Origin: Streptomyces armeniacus
GTDB lineage: Bacteria > Actinomycetota > Actinomycetes > Streptomycetales > Streptomycetaceae
DNA: 64,000 bases
Assembly (NCBI RefSeq): GCF_003355155.1
Contig: NZ_CP031320.1
Coordinates: forward strand, 1,040,369 to 1,104,368
Reading direction: 5' to 3'
Under the pieces are notes generated by a model, which was not told the origin of the DNA, searched no databases, and worked only from the letters and a program-made list of their open reading frames with translations. Positions within the stretch are counted from its first letter, which is position 1. The number at the start of each line of letters is the position of its first letter. Positions 54,715 to 63,266 of the stretch are shown one piece after another. The position numbers were made by a program, and so were the translations under genes.

Positions 54715-56312
54715 GGCGTGCCCTCCTTTGTACGGGCGCCGGCTTCCGTACCCGGGCCCGCGTCCGTACGCGCCTCTGTGTCCGTACGCGCGCCCGCCCG
54801 CGTACGTCCCGTCGCCGCCGCCATCACCGACTCCTCGGTGGCTTCGGCGCGCGGTATCTCCGCGACGAGCCGGCCCTCGTGCATGACGAGCACCCGGTCG
54901 GCCATGCCCAGGACTTCGGGCAGGTCCGAGGAGACCATCAGGACGGCGAGACCGTCGGCGGCGAGCGTGGAGAGCAGCCGGTGCACCTCGGCCTTGGTGC
55001 CGACGTCGATGCCGCGGGTCGGCTCGTCCACGATCAGCACGCCCGGCTCGGTGGCGAGCCACTTGGCGAGGACGACCTTCTGCTGGTTGCCGCCGGAGAG
55101 CACGCCCGCGGTGTCGGACAGCCGGTCGAACTTGAGCCGCAGCCGGGCCGCCCAGTCGGTGGCGCGGGCCCGTTCGCCCGCCCGCCGTACGAGGCCGCCG
55201 CGGCCGAGGCGGTCGAGTCCGGTGAGGCCGATGTTCCGCTCGATGGACATCTCCATCACCAGGCCCTGCTGCCGCCGGTCCTCGGGCACGAGGGCGAGGC
55301 CCGCGTCCATCGCGGCCGTCGGCGAGCCGCGGCGCAGCGCCGTGCCCCGTACCTCCACCTCGCCCGCGTCCGCGCGGTCCACGCCGAACACGGCCTGCAC
55401 CACCTCGCTGCGCCCGGCGCCCACCAGCCCGGCGAGGGCGACGATCTCGCCGCGGCGGACCTCGAACGACACGTCGTGGAAGACGCCTTCGCGGGTGAGC
55501 CGCCGTACGGTCAGGGCGGTCTCGCCGGTGCGGGTGTCCTGCTTCGCGTACAGCTCGTCGAGGTCGCGGCCGACCATGCGGCGCACGAGGTCGTCCTCGG
55601 TGAGCCCGGCCAGCGGCTCGGAGGCCACCAACTCGCCGTCCCGCAGGGTGGTGACGCGCTGGCAGAGCCGGAAGATCTCGGTCAGCCGGTGCGAGATGAA
55701 CAGCACCGCGGCGCCCTCCGCGCGCAGCGTCTCCACCACGGCGAACAGCCGGTCGGTCTCGGTGCCGGTGAGCGCCGCGGTGGGCTCGTCCATGATCAGC
55801 ACGCGCGCGTCGAAGGAGAGCGCCTTGGCGATCTCCACGATCTGCTGGTCGGCGATCGACAGCCCGCGGGCGGGCCGTTCGGGGTCCAGGTCGACCCCGA
55901 GACGGCGCAGCAGGGCGGCGGTGGCGTCGCGTACGGCCGTATGGTCGATACGGCGGAGGGTGCGGCGCGGCTGGCGGCCCATGAAGATGTTCTCGGCGAT
56001 GGAGAGGTCGGCGAAGAGCGTGGGCTCCTGGTAGATCACCGCGATGCCGGCGGCGCGCGCGTCGGCGGGGCCGTGGAACGCGACGGGCGCGCCGTCGAGG
56101 AGCACCGTGCCGGAGTCGGGGCGGTGTACCCCGGCGAGCGCCTTGATGAGCGTGGACTTGCCCGCGCCGTTCTCGCCGGCGAGCGCGTGTGCCTCGCCGG
56201 CGTGGAGTTCGAGCGAGACGCCGCGCAGCGCGCGCACGCTGCCGAAGGACTTGGTCACCTCCTTCAGCGCGAGTACCGGAGCGGCGGCTCCGGCCGGTGC
56301 GGGCTGGGGCAT
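54711..56312 (-). CDS. rhaT: Rhamnose ABC transporter ATP-binding protein
   Basis: A 533-residue fused ATPase of the RbsA/MglA type. The first domain has Walker [17 protein letters not shown] and Walker [12 protein letters not shown]. The second has the degenerate loop [16 protein letters not shown], signature [15 protein letters not shown] and [15 protein letters not shown]. The C-terminal 35 residues are a Thr/Gly/Glu repeat-like tail. ATG 56312 has GGGGAGA eight bases upstream. It is the first gene of the leftward rhamnose operon, reading from the promoter at 56514-56542. Confidence 0.93.
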   Translation of the reverse strand: MPQPAPAGAAAPVLALKEVTKSFGSVRALRGVSLELHAGEAHALAGENGAGKSTLIKALAGVHRPDSGTVLLDGAPVAFHGPADARAAGIAVIYQEPTLFADLSIAENIFMGRQPRRTLRRIDHTAVRDATAALLRRLGVDLDPERPARGLSIADQQIVEIAKALSFDARVLIMDEPTAALTGTETDRLFAVVETLRAEGAAVLFISHRLTEIFRLCQRVTTLRDGELVASEPLAGLTEDDLVRRMVGRDLDELYAKQDTRTGETALTVRRLTREGVFHDVSFEVRRGEIVALAGLVGAGRSEVVQAVFGVDRADAGEVEVRGTALRRGSPTAAMDAGLALVPEDRRQQGLVMEMSIERNIGLTGLDRLGRGGLVRRAGERARATDWAARLRLKFDRLSDTAGVLSGGNQQKVVLAKWLATEPGVLIVDEPTRGIDVGTKAEVHRLLSTLAADGLAVLMVSSDLPEVLGMADRVLVMHEGRLVAEIPRAEATEESVMAAATGRTRAGARTDTEARTDAGPGTEAGARTKEGTP

Positions 56313-56488
56313 GGTGCGGTTCTCCCCTTTCGTGTTCGTTCGCCTCCGGGCGCTCGTACCCGGTGTCGACACTCTTCGACTCTGCGCTCGTTCCTCGCTT
56401 GGTCTCATCGCTTTCGACACCGGCGCGCCCTTTGGCTCACTCACTTCGGCAGCGGCGGTCGTTTCCCGTGCTCGTTCGCCTGCGAAAA

Positions 56489-56500
56489 TGAAATGTTTCA
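56489..56500. promoter_or_regulatory. LacI-type operator for the import operon
   Basis: TGAAATGTTTCA, with TGAAA/TTTCA arms, 13 bp downstream of the leftward -10 box. It matches the sites at 56628 and 59965. The rest of the 56313-56488 leader shows nothing I can name. Confidence 0.65.
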
Positions 56501-56513
56501 ATTCAATTCCGGG

Positions 56514-56542
56514 AAGCTAATGCCACCCCGAGACCCCGTCAA
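56514..56542 (-). promoter_or_regulatory. Promoter of the leftward rhamnose operon
   Basis: Minus-strand TTGACG (56537-56542), 17 bp, TAGCTT (56514-56519), followed by the operator. Confidence 0.75.
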
Positions 56543-56553
56543 GGGGGTGCGCA

Positions 56554-56570
56554 GCAGGTAAATAACCTGC
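56554..56570. promoter_or_regulatory. Central palindrome between divergent rhamnose promoters
   Basis: GCAGGT, five A/T bases, ACCTGC. Its centre (56562) is equally far from the two -35 boxes, as expected of a site for an activator serving both directions. Confidence 0.55.
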
Positions 56571-56582
56571 ATGCCGGATGTC

Positions 56583-56612
56583 TTGACGGTCACCTCCGAA
56601 CAGCTCTACGTT
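56583..56612 (+). promoter_or_regulatory. Promoter of the alpha-L-rhamnosidase gene
   Basis: TTGACG (56583-56588), 18 bp, TACGTT (56607-56612), followed 15 bp later by an operator half. Confidence 0.65.
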
Positions 56613-56627
56613 CCTGGCGCACTGAAC

Positions 56628-56639
56628 TGAATCGTTTTT
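56628..56639. promoter_or_regulatory. LacI-type operator for the rhamnosidase gene
   Basis: TGAATCGTTTTT: left half and centre as in the site at 59965, right half degenerate. It lies between the predicted transcript start and the AGGAGGT ribosome site. Confidence 0.5.
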
Positions 56640-56663
56640 ATTTGCTCCAGGAGGTGCAGGTCC

Positions 56664-59600
56664 ATGATCAGCAGACGCCGTCTCATCGCCACGGCTGCCG
56701 CTTCCGGCACTGCGGGCACGGCGCTCGGCACGCTCGCCACCGACGCGCAGGCCGCCCCCGCGCCGCCCGCGGGCGCAGCCGCCGGCCTGCGCGTCCGGAG
56801 CACCACCACGGAGTACGCCGACCGCCCGCTCGGCGTGGACTCGCCCCGCCCCCGGCTCAGTTGGGTGCTGGCGGCGGACGGCGAGGGCGTGCTCCAGCAC
56901 GCGTACCAGATCCGCGTCGCCACCTCCCCCGACCGCCTCGGCTCCCCCGACGTGTGGGACAGCGGCAAGCAGACCGCGCGCCAGTCCGTCCTCGTCCCGT
57001 ACGACGGTCCCGCGCTGCGACCCCGCACCCGCTACCACTGGTCCGTACGCGTCTGGGGCGCCGACGGCGGCCCCTCCCCCTGGTCCGGCCCCAGCTGGTG
57101 GGAGACCGGGCTGATGGACGAGCAGGAGTGGCACGCCGACTGGATCAGCGCCCCCGCCGCGCTCGTCGCGCCCCCGGACGTGGCCGGCGCGCCCTGGGTC
57201 TGGCACCCGGACGACCAGGTGGGCCAAGTCCCCGCCGCCACCCGCCACTTCCGCGGCACGTTCGAGGTGTCCGGCGAAGTACGCCGCGCCCGCCTGGTGC
57301 TGGCCGTCGACGACGGCTTCACCGCGTACGTCAACGGCACCGAGATCGCCGCCCGCGACGCCCACCCCGTGCACAAGAGCTGGAGCCACCCGGCGCTCCT
57401 CGACGTGACCGGGCTGCTCCGCGAGGGCGCCAACGTCCTCGCCGTCGAGGCCGTCAACTCCGAGCAGGGCCCCGCCGGTCTGCTCGCCGTCCTCGAGGCC
57501 GAGACCGCGGGCGGCACCGTCCGCTTCGACACCGCAGGCACATGGCGTACGACGAACGAGCCGCCCGGCGACGGCTGGCAGGACCCGGACCACGACGACA
57601 GCGGCTGGCAGGAGGCCCGCCGGGTCGGCACCTGGGGCGACGACCCGTGGGGCAAGGTGCTGCCCGAGCAGTCGCCCGCACAGCTGCGCCGCTCGTTCCG
57701 GCTGCCCGGCAAGCGCGTCGCGCGCGCCCGCCTGTACGTCACGGCGCTCGGCCTGTACGAGGCGCACCTCAACGGCGCCCGCGTCGGCGAGGACCAGCTC
57801 GCGCCGGGCTGGACGGACTACGCCAAGCGCGTCGCGTACCAGGTGCACGACGTCACCGACGCCGTACGCCGCGGCGGCAACGCACTCGCCGTCACCCTCG
57901 CGCCAGGCTGGTACGCGGGGAACATCGGCTGGTTCGGGCAGCACCACTACGGCGAACACCCGGCGCTGCTCGCCCGGTTGGACGTGGTGTACGCGGACGG
58001 CAGCAGCGAGAGCGTCGGCACCGACGAGCAGTGGCGCGCGGCCACCGGGCCGCTGCTCACGGCGGATCTGATGATGGGCGAGCAGTACGACGCGCGCCGC
58101 GAGACCCCCGGCTGGACCGGTCCCGGCTTCGACGACTCCGGCTGGCAGCGGGCCACCGCGGCCTCCGGCATCGAGACGAGCGTGGTGGCGATGACGGACG
58201 CGCCGACGCGGATCACGAAGGAGATCGAGCCCGTCGAGGTCACCGAGCCGAAGCCCGGCGTGTTCCTGTACGACCTCGGCCAGAACATGGTGGGCGGCGT
58301 CCGCCTCACCGTCTCCGGCGAGGCCGGCCGCACCGTGCAGCTGCGGCACGGGGAGGTGCTGGACAAGGACGGCAGCCTGTACGTCGCGAACCTGCGCGCC
58401 GCGCGGCCCGTCGACACGTACACCCTCAAGGGCTCGGGCACCGAGACGTACCAGCCGCGCTTCACCTTCCACGGCTTCCGCTACGTCGAGGTCACCGGCT
58501 ACCCCGGCACACCGGCCCGTAACGCCGTGAAGGGCCTGGTGATGCACACGGCCGCGCCGTTCACCATGGACTTCGCCACCGACGCGCCGATGCTCAACCA
58601 GCTGCACCGCAACATCACCTGGGGCCAGCGCGGCAACTTCCTGTCCGTGCCCACCGACACGCCCGCGCGCGACGAACGCCTCGGCTGGTCCGGCGACATC
58701 AACGTGTTCGCGCCGACCGCCGCGTACAACATGGAGTCCGCCCGCTTCCTCACCAAGTGGCTCCAGGACCTGCGCGACGGCCAGGACGACGCGGGCGCGT
58801 ACCCGGACGTCGCCCCGTACATCGGCCCCGTCGGCAAGGGCGTGGCCGGCTGGGGCGACGCGGGCGTGACCGTGCCGCTGGCGCTGCACCAGGCGTACGG
58901 GGACCGGCGGGTGCTGGAGGAGAACTGGCCGGCCGTACGGAAGTGGATCACGTATCTGGAGGAGCACAGCGACGGCCTGCTGCGCCCCGCCGAGGGCTAC
59001 GGCGACTGGCTGAACACGGAGGACGAGACCCCCAAGGACGTGGTCGGCACGGCCTACTTCGGGCACGCCACCGACCTGGCGGCGCGTACGGCGAAGGCGC
59101 TGGGCGAGGACCCGGGGCCGTACGAGAAGCTGTTCGGGCGGATCAGGGACGCGTTCAACACGGCGTACGTGACCGAGGGCGGCGCCCGTGTCAAGGGCGA
59201 CACCCAGACCGCGTACGTCCTCGCCCTCTCCATGGACCTGCTGCCCGACGCCGCCGCCCGGCGCGCCGCGGCCGGCCGGCTGACCGAGCTGATCGAGTCC
59301 CGCGACGGCCACCTCTCCACCGGCTTCCTCGGCACGCCGCGGCTGCTGCCCGCGCTCACCGCGGCCGGCCGTACGGACGTCGCGTACGGGCTGCTGGAGC
59401 AGCGGACGTTCCCGTCCTGGGGCTACCAGATCGACAACGGCGCCACGACCATGTGGGAGCGCTGGGACTCGATCAAGCCGGACGGCAGCTTCCAGGACGT
59501 GGGCATGAACTCGTTCAACCACTACGCCTACGGCTGCGTCGGCGAGTGGATGTACCAGAACATCGCGGGCATCGCGCCCGGCTCCCCCGGCTTCCGGGAG

Positions 59601-59879
59601 ATCACCGTACGGCCCCGGCCCGGCGGCGGCGTACGGTCCGCGAGCGGCCGCTACGCGTCGCCGTACGGGCCGGTGGCCACCCGGTGGACGTGGGACGGCG
59701 CGGACCGCTTCGAACTCACCGTGACGGTCCCGGTCAACGCGACGGCCGAGGTGTGGGTGCCCGCCGCGCGCGCGGAGGACGTGGCGCGCGGGGACGGCGC
59801 CGAGTTCGTGCGGACGGCGGAGGGCTGCGCGGTGTTCGCGGTGGGCTCGGGCCGGCACCGGTTCGGCACGGGCGGTTAG
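56664..59879 (+). CDS. Secreted alpha-L-rhamnosidase (GH78)
   Basis: A 1071-residue glycoside hydrolase. The N-terminal SRRRLIATAAASGTAG is a twin-arginine (Tat) signal. A fibronectin-like domain follows (RPRLSWVLAADGEGVLQHAYQI), then two beta-sandwich domains, the second with GWQRATAA and YDLGQNMVGGVRL, and the (alpha/alpha)6 barrel from about 620. The catalytic region has DTPARDERLGWSGDIN, where the general acid is expected, and TTMWERWDS. It frees L-rhamnose from plant or bacterial glycans outside the cell. AGGAGGT stands before ATG 56664. Confidence 0.94.
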   Translation: MISRRRLIATAAASGTAGTALGTLATDAQAAPAPPAGAAAGLRVRSTTTEYADRPLGVDSPRPRLSWVLAADGEGVLQHAYQIRVATSPDRLGSPDVWDSGKQTARQSVLVPYDGPALRPRTRYHWSVRVWGADGGPSPWSGPSWWETGLMDEQEWHADWISAPAALVAPPDVAGAPWVWHPDDQVGQVPAATRHFRGTFEVSGEVRRARLVLAVDDGFTAYVNGTEIAARDAHPVHKSWSHPALLDVTGLLREGANVLAVEAVNSEQGPAGLLAVLEAETAGGTVRFDTAGTWRTTNEPPGDGWQDPDHDDSGWQEARRVGTWGDDPWGKVLPEQSPAQLRRSFRLPGKRVARARLYVTALGLYEAHLNGARVGEDQLAPGWTDYAKRVAYQVHDVTDAVRRGGNALAVTLAPGWYAGNIGWFGQHHYGEHPALLARLDVVYADGSSESVGTDEQWRAATGPLLTADLMMGEQYDARRETPGWTGPGFDDSGWQRATAASGIETSVVAMTDAPTRITKEIEPVEVTEPKPGVFLYDLGQNMVGGVRLTVSGEAGRTVQLRHGEVLDKDGSLYVANLRAARPVDTYTLKGSGTETYQPRFTFHGFRYVEVTGYPGTPARNAVKGLVMHTAAPFTMDFATDAPMLNQLHRNITWGQRGNFLSVPTDTPARDERLGWSGDINVFAPTAAYNMESARFLTKWLQDLRDGQDDAGAYPDVAPYIGPVGKGVAGWGDAGVTVPLALHQAYGDRRVLEENWPAVRKWITYLEEHSDGLLRPAEGYGDWLNTEDETPKDVVGTAYFGHATDLAARTAKALGEDPGPYEKLFGRIRDAFNTAYVTEGGARVKGDTQTAYVLALSMDLLPDAAARRAAAGRLTELIESRDGHLSTGFLGTPRLLPALTAAGRTDVAYGLLEQRTFPSWGYQIDNGATTMWERWDSIKPDGSFQDVGMNSFNHYAYGCVGEWMYQNIAGIAPGSPGFREITVRPRPGGGVRSASGRYASPYGPVATRWTWDGADRFELTVTVPVNATAEVWVPAARAEDVARGDGAEFVRTAEGCAVFAVGSGRHRFGTGG

Positions 59880-59932
59880 GGGCGGGCCCCGTCGAGGAGA
59901 GCGCGCGCCAAGGAGCGGCGTCGCAGCCCTCC

Positions 59933-59961
59933 TTGACGGGGGTCACCTGCGGGGTTAGCTT
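59933..59961 (+). promoter_or_regulatory. Promoter of the rhamnose catabolic operon
   Basis: TTGACG (59933-59938), 17 bp, TAGCTT (59956-59961), the same hexamers as the leftward promoter. Confidence 0.75.
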
Positions 59962-59964
59962 TTC

Positions 59965-59976
59965 TGAATCGTTTCA
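59965..59976. promoter_or_regulatory. LacI-type operator for the catabolic operon
   Basis: TGAATCGTTTCA, one base from the perfect palindrome TGAAACGTTTCA, starting three bases after the -10 box, where a repressor would block polymerase. Confidence 0.7.
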
Positions 59977-60024
59977 TTTCATGATGTGCCACCGGCTCCC
60001 GCGTGGTTCCGTACGAGGAGACGC

Positions 60025-61191
60025 ATGTCAGTGCCAGACCTGCCGGCCGTCAGCGCCGCGCTCAAGTCCCAGCGGATCGAGACCCCTTCGTGGGCGTACG
60101 GCAACTCGGGTACGCGCTTCAAGGTCTTCACGCAGCCGGGCGTGCCCCGCAGCCCCGAGGAGAAGCTGGACGACGCGGCGCGCGTGCACGAGCACACCGG
60201 CGTCGCCCCCGTCGTCGCCCTGCACATCCCCTGGGACCGCGTGGCCGACTACGCCGCGCTGGCCTCGTACGCCCGCGACCGCGGCGTGCGGCTCGGCACC
60301 ATCAACGCCAACGTCTTCCAGGACGACGACTACAAGCTCGGCTCCGTGACACACGCCGAGCCGGCCGTACGCCGCAAGGCGCTGGACCACCTGCTGGAGT
60401 GCGTCGACATCATGGACGCCACCGGCTCCCGCGACCTCAAGCTGTGGTTCGCCGACGGCACCAACTACCCCGGCCAGGACGACATACGGACCCGCCAGGA
60501 CCGGCTCGCCGAGGCGCTGTCCGCTGTGTACCAGCGACTGGGCGAGGACCAGCGGCTGCTGCTCGAGTACAAGCTGTTCGAGCCCGCGTTCTACGCCACC
60601 GACGTGCCCGACTGGGGCACCGCGTACGCACACTGCCTCAAACTCGGCCCGCAGGCCCAGGTCGTGGTCGACACCGGGCACCACGCGCCGGGCACGAACA
60701 TCGAGTTCATCGTGGCGATGCTGCTGCGCGAGGGGAAGCTCGGCGGCTTCGACTTCAACTCCCGCTTCTACGCCGACGACGACCTGATGGCCGGCGCCGC
60801 CGACCCGTTCCAGCTGTTCCGGCTGATGTACGAGGTGGTGCGGGGCGGCGGCCTCGGCCCGCAGACCGCGTTCATGCTCGACCAGTGCCACAACATCGAG
60901 CCGAAGATCCCCGCGATCATCCGCTCCGTGATGAACGTGCAGGAGGCCACCGCCAAGGCGCTCCTCGTGGACGGCCCCGCCCTGGCCGAGGCCCAGACCT
61001 CCGGCGACGTGCTGGGCGCCAACGCGGTGCTGATGGACGCGTACAACACGGACGTACGGCCGTTGCTGGCGTCCGTACGCGAGGAGCTGGGCATCGACCC
61101 GGACCCGGTGGCGGCGTACCACCGCTCCGGCTGGGCCGCGAAGATCACCGCCGAGCGGGCGGACGGGCAGCAGGCCGGATGGGGAGCGTGA
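60025..61191 (+). CDS. rhaI: L-rhamnose isomerase
   Basis: A 388-residue TIM-barrel isomerase of the Pseudomonas/Bacillus RhaI type, distinct from E. coli RhaA. SWAYGNSGTRFKVFTQPGVPR opens the fold; LKLWFADGTNYPGQDDIR, LLEYKLFEPAFYATDVPDWG, VVDTGHHAPGTNIEF and FDFNSRFYADDDL hold the metal-binding Glu, Asp and His residues. It converts L-rhamnose to L-rhamnulose. GAGGAG is four bases before ATG 60025. First gene of the catabolic operon; its stop overlaps or abuts the aldolase start. Confidence 0.95.
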   Translation: MSVPDLPAVSAALKSQRIETPSWAYGNSGTRFKVFTQPGVPRSPEEKLDDAARVHEHTGVAPVVALHIPWDRVADYAALASYARDRGVRLGTINANVFQDDDYKLGSVTHAEPAVRRKALDHLLECVDIMDATGSRDLKLWFADGTNYPGQDDIRTRQDRLAEALSAVYQRLGEDQRLLLEYKLFEPAFYATDVPDWGTAYAHCLKLGPQAQVVVDTGHHAPGTNIEFIVAMLLREGKLGGFDFNSRFYADDDLMAGAADPFQLFRLMYEVVRGGGLGPQTAFMLDQCHNIEPKIPAIIRSVMNVQEATAKALLVDGPALAEAQTSGDVLGANAVLMDAYNTDVRPLLASVREELGIDPDPVAAYHRSGWAAKITAERADGQQAGWGA

Positions 61192-61196
61192 CCGGG

Positions 61197-63257
61197 ATGA
61201 CCGACGAACACCCCCAGGTGGCGGCCCTGCTGGCGCGTTCGCACCGGCTCGGCGCCGACCCGCGCAACACCAACTACGCGGGCGGCAACACGTCCGCCAA
61301 GGCCGCCGTGCCCGACCCGGTCACCGGCGACGACGTCGAGCTGATGTGGGTCAAGGGCTCCGGCGGCGACCTGGGCACCCTCACCACCGGCGGGCTCGCG
61401 GCGCTGCGCGTGGACCGGCTGCGCGCGCTCCGCGCCCGCTACCCCGGTGTGGAGCGCGAGGACGAGATGGTGGAGGCGTTCGACCACTGCCTCCACGGGC
61501 GCGGATGGCTCCCGGGGGGAGAAGGCACAGCACCGTCGATCGACACCGCCATGCACGGCCTGCTCGACGCCGCCCACGTCGACCACCTGCACCCCGACTC
61601 CGGCATCGCACTGGCCTGCGCCGCCGACGGCGAACGGCTCACCGCCGAGTGCTTCGGCGACACCGTCGCCTGGGTGCCGTGGCGCCGCCCCGGCTTCCAG
61701 CTCGGCCTGGACATCGCCGCCGTCAAGGACGCCAACCCCCGCGCCATCGGCTGCGTCCTGGGCGGGCACGGCATCACCGCCTGGGGTGACACCGCCGAGG
61801 AGTGCGAACGCAACTCGCTGCACATCATCCGCACCGCCGAGGCGTTCCTCGCCGAGCGCGGCAAGGCCGAGCCGTTCGGGCCCGTACGCCCCGGCTACGA
61901 GCCGCTGCACGAGGACGCGCGCCGGGAGCGGGCCGCCGCGCTGGCGCCCGTACTGCGCGGGCTCGCCTCGACCGACCACCCGCAGGTCGGACACTTCACC
62001 GACACCGAGCCCGTACTGGACTTCCTCGCCCGCACCGAACACCCCCGGCTGGCCGCGCTCGGCACCTCCTGCCCGGACCACTTCCTGCGGACGAAGGTGC
62101 GGCCGCTCGTCCTCGACCTGCCGCCGGACACGCCGTACGGCGAGACCGTGGCCCGGCTGCGCGAGCTGCACGAGGCGTACCGCGCCGACTACCGCGCCTA
62201 CTACGAGCGGCACGCCGGCCCCGGCTCCCCCGCCATGCGCGGCGCCGACCCGGCGGTGGTGCTGGTGCCCGGCGTCGGGATGTTCTCGTACGGGCGGGCC
62301 AAGCAGACGGCGCGCGTGGCGGGCGAGTTCTACCTCAACGCGGTCAACGTGATGCGCGGCGCCGAGGCCGTCTCCTCGTACGCGCCCATCGAGGAGCCGG
62401 AGAAGTTCCGCATCGAGTACTGGGAGCTGGAGGAGGCCAAGCTGCGCCGCATGCCCGCGCCCAAGCCGCTCGCCACCCGCGTCGCGCTGGTGACCGGCGG
62501 CGGCTCGGGCATCGGGCGGGCCATCGCGCACCGGCTGGCGGCGGAGGGCGCGTGCGTGGTCGTCGCCGACCGCGACGCGGAGAGCGCGGCCACGGTCGCG
62601 GGCGAACTGGGCGGCCCTGACACGGCGGTGCCCGTCACCGTCGACGTCACCTCGGAGGAGCAGGTCGACGCGGCCCTGCGGGAGTCCGTACTCGCCTTCG
62701 GCGGCGTGGACCTGGTGGTCAACAACGCCGGGATCTCGCTGTCCAAGCCGCTGCTGGAGACCACGGCGGAGGACTGGGACCGGCAGCACTCCATCATGGC
62801 GCGCGGCTCGTTCCTCACCTCCCGCGCGGCCGCCCGGGTGCTCACGGCGCAGGGCATGGGCGGCGACATCGTCTACATCGCGTCCAAGAACGGCGTCGTA
62901 GCCGGCCCCGACAACATCGCGTACGGCGCCGCCAAGGCCGACCAGTCGCACCAGGTACGGCTGCTCGCCGCCGAGTTGGGCGCCCACGGCATCCGCGTCA
63001 ACGGCATCAACCCGGACGGCGTCGTACGCGGCTCCGGCATCTTCGCCGGCGGCTGGGGCGCGCAGCGGGCCGCCGTGTACGGGGTGGAGGAGGAGAAGCT
63101 CGGCGAGTTCTACGCCGGACGCACCCTGCTCAAACGGGAAGTGCTGCCCGAACACGTCGCGAACGCCGTCTTCGCCCTGACGGGCGGCGACCTCACGCAC
63201 ACCACGGGCGCGCACCTGCCGGTGGACGCGGGTGTCGCCGCGGCGTTCCTCCGCTGA
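61197..63257 (+). CDS. rhaE: Bifunctional rhamnulose-1-phosphate aldolase/alcohol dehydrogenase
   Basis: A 686-residue fusion. Residues 1-410 are a class II aldolase/adducin domain (NTNYAGGNTSAKA, VDHLHPDSGIALAC with the zinc histidines, LGGHGITAWGD). Residues 425-686 are an SDR dehydrogenase (ALVTGGGSGIGRAIAHRL, VVNNAGISL, IAYGAAKADQS). It splits rhamnulose-1-phosphate into dihydroxyacetone phosphate and L-lactaldehyde and oxidises or reduces the latter. ATG 61197 is used; GTG 61188 overlaps the isomerase stop and is possible. The rhamnulokinase gene follows at 10 bp. Confidence 0.95.
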   Translation: MTDEHPQVAALLARSHRLGADPRNTNYAGGNTSAKAAVPDPVTGDDVELMWVKGSGGDLGTLTTGGLAALRVDRLRALRARYPGVEREDEMVEAFDHCLHGRGWLPGGEGTAPSIDTAMHGLLDAAHVDHLHPDSGIALACAADGERLTAECFGDTVAWVPWRRPGFQLGLDIAAVKDANPRAIGCVLGGHGITAWGDTAEECERNSLHIIRTAEAFLAERGKAEPFGPVRPGYEPLHEDARRERAAALAPVLRGLASTDHPQVGHFTDTEPVLDFLARTEHPRLAALGTSCPDHFLRTKVRPLVLDLPPDTPYGETVARLRELHEAYRADYRAYYERHAGPGSPAMRGADPAVVLVPGVGMFSYGRAKQTARVAGEFYLNAVNVMRGAEAVSSYAPIEEPEKFRIEYWELEEAKLRRMPAPKPLATRVALVTGGGSGIGRAIAHRLAAEGACVVVADRDAESAATVAGELGGPDTAVPVTVDVTSEEQVDAALRESVLAFGGVDLVVNNAGISLSKPLLETTAEDWDRQHSIMARGSFLTSRAAARVLTAQGMGGDIVYIASKNGVVAGPDNIAYGAAKADQSHQVRLLAAELGAHGIRVNGINPDGVVRGSGIFAGGWGAQRAAVYGVEEEKLGEFYAGRTLLKREVLPEHVANAVFALTGGDLTHTTGAHLPVDAGVAAAFLR

Positions 63258-63266
63258 GGCCGCGGC

